Below, one piece after another: positions 42,176-49,716 of a stretch of 64,000 nucleotides of DNA. This DNA comes from Anaerolineae bacterium (GTDB lineage: Bacteria > Chloroflexota > Anaerolineae > Promineifilales > Promineifilaceae): assembly GCA_019637635.1 (NCBI GenBank), contig JAHBVI010000001.1:101958-165957 (forward strand), in the 5' to 3' direction. A program made the translations under genes and the position numbers. The first letter of the stretch is position 1, and every line of letters begins with the position of its first letter. Below the pieces are notes generated by a model. That model ran no database searches. It saw only the letters and a program-made list of their open reading frames with translations, and was not told where the DNA came from.

Positions 42176-43018
42176 ATGATCAAAATCGTCACCGACAGCG
42201 CCATGGACGTCCCCCCGGATATTGTGGAAAAACACGGCCTTACCGTAGTGCCAGTTTATGTCAACATCGGCGAAAAAGGATACCTGGAGGGGATAGAGCT
42301 TTCCCGGCAGGAGTTTTACGACAACCTGGAAAAGTACGATCCATATCCCACCACCGCCGCCCCCTCGCCGGGCACATTTGCCGAAGTGTATGAACGGCTG
42401 ACGCAGGAGGGCGCGACGGAAATCCTCTCCATCCATCTGGCCTCCGCCCTTAGCGCCACCTATGACAATGCCCGCATGGGGGCCGAGGCCGCCGAAAATA
42501 GCTGTCCGGTGCATGTGTTTGACTCGCAGCAGATTACGTTGGGGGGAGGATTGTTGGTGATGACGGCCGTCGCCGCCCTCGCCGCCGGAAAACCCCTGCC
42601 CGACATCATCCAAATCCTGAACGAGCGCGTACCCCGCACCCGCGTCTTTGGCATGATTGACACCATGGAATCGTTGCGGCGCGGTGGCCGGGTCAGTTGG
42701 GCGCAGTTTGGCATCGGCACCTTGCTGCAAATCAAGCCGGTGATGATGATCAGCGCCGGTGAAATTAACGTCATCGCCAAAGTGCGCACCCGCAAAAAGG
42801 CGCTGCCGGAGATGCTGCGGCTGGTGGAGGAGTTTGGCCCCTTTGAACGCATTGCCATTTTGCACGTGCATGCCCCGGAAGCGGCCGTAGAGTTACAACA
42901 GCAGTCTGCCCATCTTTTTCCGGCCGGCGAAACACCCCTCATCGCCGAAGTCACCCCGGCCATCGGTACGCATCTCGGCCTGGGTGCGGTCGGCTTTGCG
43001 GCCATTGCCGCCAGATAA
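42176..43018 (+). CDS. DegV-family fatty-acid-binding protein (FakB)
   Basis: 280 residues, ATG at 42176. MIKIVTDSAMDVPPDIVEKH, TAAPSPGTFAEVYERL, LSIHLASALSATYDNAR and VFDSQQITLGGGLL, then FGMIDTMESLRRGGRVSWAQ match DegV. These proteins hold a fatty acid and hand its carboxylate to FakA for phosphorylation, so the fakA-degV pair is a complete kinase for exogenous fatty acids. Confidence 0.92.
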   Translation: MIKIVTDSAMDVPPDIVEKHGLTVVPVYVNIGEKGYLEGIELSRQEFYDNLEKYDPYPTTAAPSPGTFAEVYERLTQEGATEILSIHLASALSATYDNARMGAEAAENSCPVHVFDSQQITLGGGLLVMTAVAALAAGKPLPDIIQILNERVPRTRVFGMIDTMESLRRGGRVSWAQFGIGTLLQIKPVMMISAGEINVIAKVRTRKKALPEMLRLVEEFGPFERIAILHVHAPEAAVELQQQSAHLFPAGETPLIAEVTPAIGTHLGLGAVGFAAIAAR

Positions 43019-43040
43019 GGAATGGAGATTGGCTAATAGT

Positions 43041-43120
43041 GTCATTCCGAGGTCTTCCGAGGAATCCCGTTGCGGTAATCTAAAGGGATTCCTCACTCCG
43101 AAGACTTCGTTCGGAATGAC
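43041..43120. repeat. Dispersed inverted repeat, GTCATTCCGAGG...GGAATGAC type
   Basis: GTCATTCCGAGGTCTTCCGA, then GGAATCCC, is followed in inverted form by GGGATTCCTCACTCCGAAGA and TTCGTTCGGAATGAC. Similar wording is common in genomes of several phyla. Located between degV and a GNAT gene. Confidence 0.7.
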
Positions 43121-43144
43121 ATTCCACTGAATTTCAAGCACCCT

Positions 43145-43618
43145 ATGATCAATAGCGTACTCCTCCGCGATGTTCTCGAAGCCGATCTGCCCATTTTTTA
43201 TGAGCAGCAGCTTGAGCCGGAAGCTACCCAAATGGCCGCTTTTCCGGCCAGAGAACGGGCGGAGTTTATGGCACACTGGCAGAATAACGTCTTAGGTAAT
43301 AAGCGCGGTCTCAAAAAGACGATTCTCTTTGACGGGCAGGTTGCCGGTAACATCGTCAGTTTTGAGCAATTTGGCGAGCGGGAAGTGGGGTATTGGCTGG
43401 GCAAGGAATTTTGGGGAAAGGGGATTGCCAGTCGGTCGGTGGCGGAATTTGTGCAGCTAGAGAGGACACGGCCATTGTACGCTCACGTCGCCCGCCACAA
43501 TATCGCCTCGCGCCGGGTGCTGGAAAAGTGCGGTTTTGTGGAAGCCGGCTTGGTACTTGGTTTTCTGGACGAGGACGGCGTGGATGATGCTCAACTGGTG
43601 ATCATGGAGTTGAGGTGA
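43145..43618 (+). CDS. GNAT-family N-acetyltransferase (RimJ-like)
   Basis: 157 residues. The acetyl-CoA-binding A motif is YWLGKEFWGKGIASRSVAEF, followed by HVARHNIASRRVLEKCGFVE, the RimJ/RimL-type pattern of small-molecule or protein N-acetyltransferases. Substrate unknown. It is one of several accessory genes inserted between degV and recG. Confidence 0.85.
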   Translation: MINSVLLRDVLEADLPIFYEQQLEPEATQMAAFPARERAEFMAHWQNNVLGNKRGLKKTILFDGQVAGNIVSFEQFGEREVGYWLGKEFWGKGIASRSVAEFVQLERTRPLYAHVARHNIASRRVLEKCGFVEAGLVLGFLDEDGVDDAQLVIMELR

Positions 43619-43686
43619 GGGTGGGGTACGGCCGTGCCAGTAGCATTCTGCCCCATCCAAAGCTACACTAAGGGGCGGAGAACAAC

Positions 43687-43887
43687 ATGATGAATACAAT
43701 AACCATTGCACTGCCAGACGACCAGCTACAACAACTGAAAGAGGTTGCCAACCGCTTACGTGTCGCCCCTGAAGAATTAGTGCGCGCCAGCGTCGTAGAA
43801 CTCCTGGCCCGGCCAGAAGAAGAGTTTGAGCAGGCTTTGGCCTATGTTCTTCGCAAAAATGCCGAACTCTATCGGCGACTGGCGTGA
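43687..43887 (+). CDS. Antitoxin of a Doc-type toxin-antitoxin pair (ribbon-helix-helix-like)
   Basis: 66 residues, ATG at 43687 after GGAG. MNTITIALPDDQLQQLKEVA resembles a ribbon-helix-helix DNA-binding start, and the tail EEFEQALAYVLRKNAELYRR is amphipathic and could bind the toxin. Its stop codon overlaps the toxin start (TGATG), so translation is coupled. It is not Phd-like, which is a variation on the classic phd-doc pairing. Confidence 0.78.
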   Translation: MMNTITIALPDDQLQQLKEVANRLRVAPEELVRASVVELLARPEEEFEQALAYVLRKNAELYRRLA

Positions 43888-44282
43888 TGCGTTATCTGAC
43901 AGTTAATGAAGTTTTGCTCATTTATAGCCGTGTGATCGCCGATTCTGGGGGCACGGCAGGTTTACGTGATATAGGTGGATTAGAGTCAGCCGTTGCTCAA
44001 CCGCGTATGACCTTTGGTGGACAGGAGTTGTATCCCACCGTTATTGACAAGGCGTCGGCGATGGGCTTTTCGCTCATTCAAAACCACTCTTTTGTGGATG
44101 GTAATAAACGGACAGGCCATGCGGCGATGGAAACGTTTCTGGTGCTAAATGGGTATCAGATTATCGCCAGCACAGATGAACAGGTTGATGTGATTTTGCA
44201 GGTGGCCGCAGGTGAGATGGGACGAGAAGCGTTTACCGATTGGCTTCGAGAACATGTTGAGCAACGGCCGTATGTTTTATGA
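43887..44282 (+). CDS. Doc-type (Fic fold) toxin
   Basis: 131 residues, ATG at 43887. The Doc motif NHSFVDGNKRTGHAAMETFL carries the catalytic His (about residue 67), Asp and Arg of Fic/Doc enzymes. RYLTVNEVLLIYSRVI and LRDIGGLESAVAQP, at the N-terminus, are typical of death-on-curing proteins, which phosphorylate and inactivate elongation factor Tu. Encoded with the upstream small antitoxin, overlapping by one base. Confidence 0.9.
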   Translation: MRYLTVNEVLLIYSRVIADSGGTAGLRDIGGLESAVAQPRMTFGGQELYPTVIDKASAMGFSLIQNHSFVDGNKRTGHAAMETFLVLNGYQIIASTDEQVDVILQVAAGEMGREAFTDWLREHVEQRPYVL

Positions 44283-44428
44283 TTCAGGAAACAGTACATA
44301 TGATTGTAAACGGCCGTATACCCCACTACCTCCCATCCATAACTGCCGCAATAAGGGAACGGGGTTGGGGGATTACGGCCGTGGTAGCTCAACAAATAAG
44401 GTATTAGATTCGTGAAGGATATACACAG

Positions 44429-45166
44429 GTGAACAATATAAGATTTTGCTTCGCAGCAATACCTTTCTTGGCAATAAGCTTTCTGGGAGCTTGCAATGCA
44501 AATTCTGCAAATACAGCAACCCCCGGAAATGCTGCTCAAGTCGCAATTACAGAAACCTTTACATCAACACCAACAAATACTCCGACAGAGCTGCCATCTT
44601 CCACGCCTATCCCTTCTCCAACCGCCACGCCTACTTTTACAAATTCGCCAACTCCCAGTCCAACGTCCACTTCTATTTCAACCCGCGTTCCCACGGAAAC
44701 GCCTGATATCGCTAAATTTGACTTTCAGGAATATATTCATCCATCTGGCATGTTCAGACTCGATATGGCTAATCGGGATACTGAGTTGATCGAAATTGAG
44801 GATGCTGTTTATTTCACTGACGGGTTTCATCTGATAATGGCTGGATTTACTGAACAAGAATTGTTCTTGGATTCGACAACTTGGATGACAATAACTCAAT
44901 CTTTTGCAGATCAATTTCTCATCAATTGGAGTCTCATCACTTCTTTTGACAGCTTAGAAAGACAAGAAATTGATAGTGAAGACTTCTACCTAATTCGTTT
45001 TAATTATTTTGCAGAAGAGGCACCCATCAATAAAGGGCTGGGGGAAATATTACTTATACAACAGGATAACACTATTTACGGCTTGGTTTTGCTTACGCCA
45101 GAGTACCATGATGTCGAATTTGTTTGGGAAATCGTCAAAGAATCATTTGCACCTTTGGAGGAATAA
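44429..45166 (+). CDS. Lipoprotein of unknown function with Thr/Pro-rich linker
   Basis: 245 residues from a GTG at 44429. A lipoprotein signal ends at LGAC (Cys near residue 22). Residues 25-95 are a Thr/Pro/Ser linker (TPTNTPTELPSSTPIPSPTA). A globular beta-rich domain of about 150 residues follows (HPSGMFRLDMANRDTELIEI, DFYLIRFNYFAEEAP), distantly like PsbP/MOG1-type stress proteins, though not firmly. The gene and its flanks are clearly AT-richer than the surrounding DNA, suggesting transfer. Confidence 0.7.
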   Translation: MNNIRFCFAAIPFLAISFLGACNANSANTATPGNAAQVAITETFTSTPTNTPTELPSSTPIPSPTATPTFTNSPTPSPTSTSISTRVPTETPDIAKFDFQEYIHPSGMFRLDMANRDTELIEIEDAVYFTDGFHLIMAGFTEQELFLDSTTWMTITQSFADQFLINWSLITSFDSLERQEIDSEDFYLIRFNYFAEEAPINKGLGEILLIQQDNTIYGLVLLTPEYHDVEFVWEIVKESFAPLEE

Positions 45167-45249
45167 CCCTATTCAGGTTATTGCTTTGATTTATAAGAAC
45201 AGATAAAAACTGTGAAGGAGATAGCCGTGCGATACCGGGAGGAGAAGCG

Positions 45250-45306
45250 ATGGCTAATTTTTGTATCATATGTCTCGATCATTTAATCGTTTACAGCGAG
45301 TTTTAG
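45250..45306 (+). CDS. Possible 18-residue upstream ORF overlapping the recG start
   Basis: The ATG at 45250 has GGGAGGAGAAGC upstream, the best Shine-Dalgarno sequence in this region. The frame reads MANFCIICLDHLIVYSEF and stops at 45306, out of frame with recG, whose ATG lies inside it at 45270. It could couple translation to recG or be chance. Confidence 0.3.
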   Translation: MANFCIICLDHLIVYSEF

Positions 45307-47822
45307 ATTTAGAAGCAAAACAGGGGTACAAAAACACGGCCGTCGTCGGCGGTATTCGTCAGTTTGCTACCTTTTGGGTGGGGCAGGCGCGCGACGAGGC
45401 CGGCGATGAACTGGATGCCGCCCTGGTGGAACAGATTGCCGACGTGTTGGCCGGGTATGACCGGCTGCCCGGCCCCGAAGCCCGCGCCAAAGCCATTGCC
45501 GACCTGACGGCGCAGCTACAGCGCCGCGAAGAACGGGTGGGCAAAACCGAGGACAAAGGACAAAAGCCAAAGGACGAAAAACGCCCTAAAGCCGAAGCCC
45601 GAACTCCAAAAACCGATCACGCATCACGTATCACGCATCACGCATCACCGATTACCGATAACCGATTACCGATAACCGAACCAGAAGAGCCGCCGCCTCC
45701 CATAGAACCGGAAGAAGCGCCCCCTCCCAAACGTGCCTTCAAACAGGTGGAACCAGACCCCGAAGGATTGTCCCAACCGGTCAGTGCACTCAAAGGGGTT
45801 GGCCCCAAAATCGCCGAGCAGCTGGGCAAATTGGGCGCGGCCACCATCTGGGAACTGCTCTACACCTTCCCCCGCCGCTATGACGACTACACCCTGATGA
45901 AGCCGATCAACCGGCTGCAATATGGCGAACAGGTGACGGTCATCGGCACCATCTGGGAAACGCGCGCCCGGCGCACCGGCAACCGGGTCATCGTGCAAAG
46001 CACCATCAGCGACGGCACGGGCAACATACAGGCCACCTGGTTCAACCAGCCCTGGCTCACCGAATCGCTCAAGGCAGGCACACAGATCGTCCTCAGCGGC
46101 ACGGTAGACCAGTTTTTGGGGCGGCTGGTGTTCACGTCGCCCGATTGGGAACTGCTGGAACTGGACCCGCTGAAAACACGGCGGATCGTGCCCGTATACC
46201 CGCTGACCAAAGGGCTGAATGGCAACAAGATGCGCGAAATTATGCGCACGGCCGTAGACCATTGGTCGCCGCGTGTGCCCGATCCCCTGCCCAATGGGGT
46301 GCGCCAGCGGCAAAACCTGGACTTGCTGCCGGTGGCCCTGGCGCAAACCCATTTCCCGGACAGCCAACAAGAACTGCACAACGGCCGTCGCCGCCTCATT
46401 TTTGACGAACTATTCCTGCTGCAACTGGGCATGGCCGGCAGCCGCCGTGAGTGGCAGTCGCAGCCCGGCATTCGCATTGAGACGGATGAATCCGTACTCA
46501 CTCCGTTTCAGGAGGCGCTGCCCTTTGCCCTCACCGGGGCGCAGCAGCGGGTGATAGGTGAGATTATCGCCGACATGGCTGCCGGTGTGCCCATGAACCG
46601 GCTGCTGCAAGGGGATGTAGGCGCGGGCAAAACAGTGGTGGCGGCGGCGGCGATGCTCACGGCCGTGCGCGCTAACCATCAAACCGCCCTCATGGCCCCC
46701 ACCGAAATCCTGGCCGAACAACATTACCAGGGATTGAGCCGGCTGCTCACCCCATTAGGCATTACCACCGGCCTGCTGACCGGCAGCACGCCCGCCACCG
46801 CCCGCGAACAAATTCTGGCCGGGCTGGCCGATGGCTCCATCCACGTGGCCATTGGCACCCACGCCCTCATTCAAGAGCAGGTGCAGTTCCACAGCCTGGC
46901 GCTGGCGGTGATTGATGAGCAGCACCGTTTTGGCGTGGATCAGCGGCAGGCATTACGGGACAAAGGCAGTAATCAGGGCGAAAAATACAACCCCCATCTG
47001 CTGTCTATGTCCGCCACGCCCATTCCGCGCACCCTGGCGCTCTCGCTCTATGGCGACCTGGACGTTTCCATTCTGGACGAGATGCCGCCGGGCCGCCAGG
47101 AGATCAAGACCCGCTGGCTGCCAGGGCGTGACCGGGAACGGGCATATGCGTTCATCCGCAAGGAGGTGAAGGCCGGGCGGCAGGCGTTTGTCATTTACCC
47201 GCTGGTGGAGGAGTCAGACAAGCTGGATGCACCCGCGGCCGTGGACGACCACAAGCGGCTGGATGAACAGGTGTTCCCGGATTTAAGGGTGGGATTGGTG
47301 CACGGCCGTCTCCCCTCTGCCGACAAAGAAGCCGTGATGCGCGCTTTCAAAGAGGGCGAACTGGACATCCTGGTCTCCACATCGGTTATTGAAGTGGGTG
47401 TGGATGTGCCCAATGCCACCGTCATGCTCATTGAAGGGGCCAACCGTTTTGGGCTGGCGCAGTTACACCAGTTTCGCGGCCGGGTGGGGCGCGGCGAATA
47501 CCAATCTTACTGCCTGCTTATTTCCGACAGTGAAGCCAACGGCGCCGGCGACCGACTGGCGGCGTTGGAACAGAGCAACGACGGCTTTGTGCTGGCTGAG
47601 AAAGATTTGGAACTGCGCGGGCCGGGTGAATTTTTCGGCCGGCGGCAAAGCGGCCTGCCGGAACTGAAGCTGGCTTCGCTGCTGGATATGGAAATGCTGC
47701 AAAAAGCACAGCAAGAAGCCCGCGCTATTTTCGCCGACGACCCGCAATTAGAAAAACCGGAACACGCCCTGCTCAAAGAACGCATTGCCCGATTCTGGGA
47801 GGATGCGACAGATATCAGTTAG
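45270..47822 (+). CDS. recG: ATP-dependent DNA helicase RecG
   Basis: 850 residues. An N-terminal extension (about 1-170) precedes the wedge/OB domain (LKGVGPKIAEQLGKLGAATI, PRRYDDYT, GTGNIQATWFNQPWL). Helicase motor: LTGAQQRVIGEI, Walker A GDVGAGKTVVAAAA (about 446-460), DEQH box DEQHRFGVDQR, SATPIPRTLAL, then the second motor lobe with VSTSVIEVGVDVPNATVM and QFRGRVGRG. It remodels stalled replication forks. The linker before the wedge domain contains an in-frame repeat array (45615-45678). Followed by coaD, as in many bacteria. Confidence 0.93.
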   Translation: MSRSFNRLQRVLDLEAKQGYKNTAVVGGIRQFATFWVGQARDEAGDELDAALVEQIADVLAGYDRLPGPEARAKAIADLTAQLQRREERVGKTEDKGQKPKDEKRPKAEARTPKTDHASRITHHASPITDNRLPITEPEEPPPPIEPEEAPPPKRAFKQVEPDPEGLSQPVSALKGVGPKIAEQLGKLGAATIWELLYTFPRRYDDYTLMKPINRLQYGEQVTVIGTIWETRARRTGNRVIVQSTISDGTGNIQATWFNQPWLTESLKAGTQIVLSGTVDQFLGRLVFTSPDWELLELDPLKTRRIVPVYPLTKGLNGNKMREIMRTAVDHWSPRVPDPLPNGVRQRQNLDLLPVALAQTHFPDSQQELHNGRRRLIFDELFLLQLGMAGSRREWQSQPGIRIETDESVLTPFQEALPFALTGAQQRVIGEIIADMAAGVPMNRLLQGDVGAGKTVVAAAAMLTAVRANHQTALMAPTEILAEQHYQGLSRLLTPLGITTGLLTGSTPATAREQILAGLADGSIHVAIGTHALIQEQVQFHSLALAVIDEQHRFGVDQRQALRDKGSNQGEKYNPHLLSMSATPIPRTLALSLYGDLDVSILDEMPPGRQEIKTRWLPGRDRERAYAFIRKEVKAGRQAFVIYPLVEESDKLDAPAAVDDHKRLDEQVFPDLRVGLVHGRLPSADKEAVMRAFKEGELDILVSTSVIEVGVDVPNATVMLIEGANRFGLAQLHQFRGRVGRGEYQSYCLLISDSEANGAGDRLAALEQSNDGFVLAEKDLELRGPGEFFGRRQSGLPELKLASLLDMEMLQKAQQEARAIFADDPQLEKPEHALLKERIARFWEDATDIS
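45615..45678 (+). repeat. Short-unit array inside recG, translated
   Basis: TCACGCA-type units, then CCGATTACCGATAACCGATT and more, the same wording as the intergenic arrays at 6541-6590 and 37410-37449. Translated in frame as DHASRITHHASPITDNRLPI within the linker ahead of the wedge domain. Confidence 0.8.
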
Positions 47823-47884
47823 AGAGATCAGAGATTAGAGATTGGAGATTAGAGATTGACCCAATCTCCAATCTCCAATCTCCT
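47822..47884. repeat. Inverted short-unit array, GGAGATT/AATCTCC flavour
   Basis: Units GAGATTAGAGATTGGAGATT and onward pair with CCAATCTCCAATCTCCAATC around a GAC loop. It begins at the recG stop codon and ends about 20 bases before coaD; AAGGA follows for coaD. Confidence 0.82.
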
Positions 47885-47904
47885 CCCCAAAAGGATTCCC
47901 ACCC

Positions 47905-48438
47905 ATGAAAACCAGACGCGCTTTATACCCCGGCACTTTTGACCCGGTGCATTACGGCCACATTGACCTGATGAAACGGGCGGCGGCTATTTTTGATGAG
48001 TTGGTGGTGGCAGTGTATGACCACAACATGCCCACCAAGTCGCTGCTCTTTTCGATAGACGAACGGGTGGAGATGATTGAAACGGCACTGGGCGACCTGG
48101 ATAACATTCGGGTAGTGCCGTTTACGGGGTTGACGGTGGATTTTGCGCGGCAGGTGGGGGCGGAGGTGTTTGTGCGTGGGCTGCGGGTGTTCTCGGACTT
48201 TGAGTTTGAGTTCCGGCTGGCGCTGGCGAACAAGCGGCTGGCCCCGGAGATTGAGACGGTCAGCCTGATTACGGACGAGGAACACACCTTCCTCAGCGGC
48301 ACGACGGTGCGGGAAATTGCCTCGTTGGGTGGGGATGTGACCAGCATGGTGCCGCCGAATGTGGCCACCGCGTTGTATGCCCGGTTTAACGGCCGTGCGC
48401 CCCACGAGTTTAATCGCCCGGTGCCGTTAAGAGACTGA
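47905..48438 (+). CDS. coaD: Phosphopantetheine adenylyltransferase
   Basis: 177 residues, ATG at 47905 after AAAAGGATTCCCACCC. The nucleotidyltransferase motif YPGTFDPVHYGHIDLMKRAA opens the protein, with PFTGLTVDF, FVRGLRVFSDFEFEFRLALA and the second motif EEHTFLSGTTVREIASLGGD. Joins ATP and 4'-phosphopantetheine in the fourth step of CoA synthesis. Closely follows recG in many genomes; here the usual rsmD gene is missing between them. Confidence 0.95.
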   Translation: MKTRRALYPGTFDPVHYGHIDLMKRAAAIFDELVVAVYDHNMPTKSLLFSIDERVEMIETALGDLDNIRVVPFTGLTVDFARQVGAEVFVRGLRVFSDFEFEFRLALANKRLAPEIETVSLITDEEHTFLSGTTVREIASLGGDVTSMVPPNVATALYARFNGRAPHEFNRPVPLRD

Positions 48439-48528
48439 CGATAGCCCCTACTACTTTGCCTGCATTCCTGGCCTCTGAACCACTGGCCTCGTCATGAAGC
48501 ATTAGTGGATAGCCGCAGCTACATGAAT

Positions 48529-48825
48529 CTATACAGGCACAAATACCTTGACTTCTTTTTCAAGCCGGTTGCCCAATGATATTCTAGCTTGTTCAACCTC
48601 GTAATGCGTTTGAATACCCATCCAGAACTCGACCGACATGCCAAAATAACGCGCCAGCCGAATGGCTGTATCGGCGCTAATGCCCCTCTCACCTCGAATA
48701 ATTTTGTTGATGCGCATGGCCGGTACGCCAATATCTTGGGCCAGCCGATATTGGCTGATTCCCATTGGTTTCAGGAATTCTTCCTGCAAAATCTCTCCTG
48801 GATGAATCGGTGGATACTCTCTCAT
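48529..48825 (-). CDS. higA: HigA-type antitoxin (XRE helix-turn-helix)
   Basis: 98 residues. IHPGEILQEEFLKPMGISQY followed by RLAQDIGVPAMRINKIIRGE is the HigA/VapI pattern, an XRE helix-turn-helix that represses its own operon and binds HigB. It lies 9 bases downstream of the toxin gene, toxin first as in higBA operons. The C-terminal tail EKEVKVFVPV is short. Confidence 0.9.
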   Translation of the reverse strand: MREYPPIHPGEILQEEFLKPMGISQYRLAQDIGVPAMRINKIIRGERGISADTAIRLARYFGMSVEFWMGIQTHYEVEQARISLGNRLEKEVKVFVPV

Positions 48826-48834
48826 CGTTGCACC

Positions 48835-49116
48835 TCAATGATAATCAACTATTTCGACCTCATAAACGCCATCATCGCGCCATTCAAAGCAAATGCGCCA
48901 TTGGTCGTTAATGCGGATGCTGTATTGCCCTGTTCGATTGCCTTTTAACGCCTCCAGCCGGTTGGCAGGTGGGACACGAAGATCATCTAAACTTGAAGAA
49001 TGGTGGAGCATAATCAATTTGCGCTCAGCGATTCGTTGAATATCGTGAGGCAGTTTTTTAGAGAAACGGCCGTTGAAAACTTTTTCAGCCTCTCTATCTT
49101 TGAAACCCCTGATCAT
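48835..49116 (-). CDS. higB: HigB-type toxin (RelE/ParE fold)
   Basis: 93 residues. IRGFKDREAEKVFNGRFSKK, LHHSSSLDDLRVPPANRLEA, then LKGNRTGQYSIRINDQWRIC and FEWRDDGVYEVEIVDYH match HigB proteins that cut mRNA on the ribosome. It precedes higA by 9 bases. Complete-looking, so the module is probably active. Confidence 0.9.
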   Translation of the reverse strand: MIRGFKDREAEKVFNGRFSKKLPHDIQRIAERKLIMLHHSSSLDDLRVPPANRLEALKGNRTGQYSIRINDQWRICFEWRDDGVYEVEIVDYH

Positions 49117-49221
49117 GACGGAAATTGTAAACCCTTTGGGATATTATCGTCAAGGGTTATGTTCCTGTGTTCCTGTGCTACGCATGGAACACCGGATTAC
49201 GGCCGTCTCAAAAACCACCCT

Positions 49222-49704
49222 CTACTTCTCCACCTCGTCGTAAATCGTAAAGCCACGCGCCTGGTAATTGGCTAAGGCGCCGGGGTGGTCCAGGGTGCAG
49301 GTTTGCACCGTCACCCGCGCCGCGCCCCAGGCCCACGCCTGGCGGATGGCTTCCGTGAGCAGCGGGCCGCCGTACCCCTGTCCAATGAAGTCCGGGGCCA
49401 GGCCAAAGTAGAGGATTTCTATACGGCCGTACTCCATCTGTTGCAGTTCAAAATAGCCGGCGGGTGTGCCACCTTTGTAGGCGACCCAGGTGCGCACATT
49501 GCCGAACAGCACATGATCGCGCCACTGTTCGTCCGCCCAATGTTGCTTGTCAAACCATTGCCACTGCTGGCCGACCAGGGTGTAGAGGTATTGGTTGAAG
49601 GTGGGTTGGGGCACGGCCGTTTCCAACACCCGAAAATCGGGATCATCGGTATACTTCGGCCGTAACATTTCCGGGGAAAGCATTTCCAGGTAGAAAATCT
49701 TCAT
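49222..49704 (-). CDS. GNAT-family N-acetyltransferase
   Basis: 160 residues. TWVAYKGGTPAGYFELQQME and IEILYFGLAPDFIGQGYGGP with LLTEAIRQAWAWGAARVTVQ form the acetyl-CoA-binding core, and NYQARGFTIYDEV closes it. The Q-x2-G-x-G/A loop is QGYGGP. Substrate unknown. It follows the DUF4062 gene by 12 bases on the same strand. Confidence 0.85.
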   Translation of the reverse strand: MKIFYLEMLSPEMLRPKYTDDPDFRVLETAVPQPTFNQYLYTLVGQQWQWFDKQHWADEQWRDHVLFGNVRTWVAYKGGTPAGYFELQQMEYGRIEILYFGLAPDFIGQGYGGPLLTEAIRQAWAWGAARVTVQTCTLDHPGALANYQARGFTIYDEVEK

Positions 49705-49716
49705 GGGCCGTCAAGG

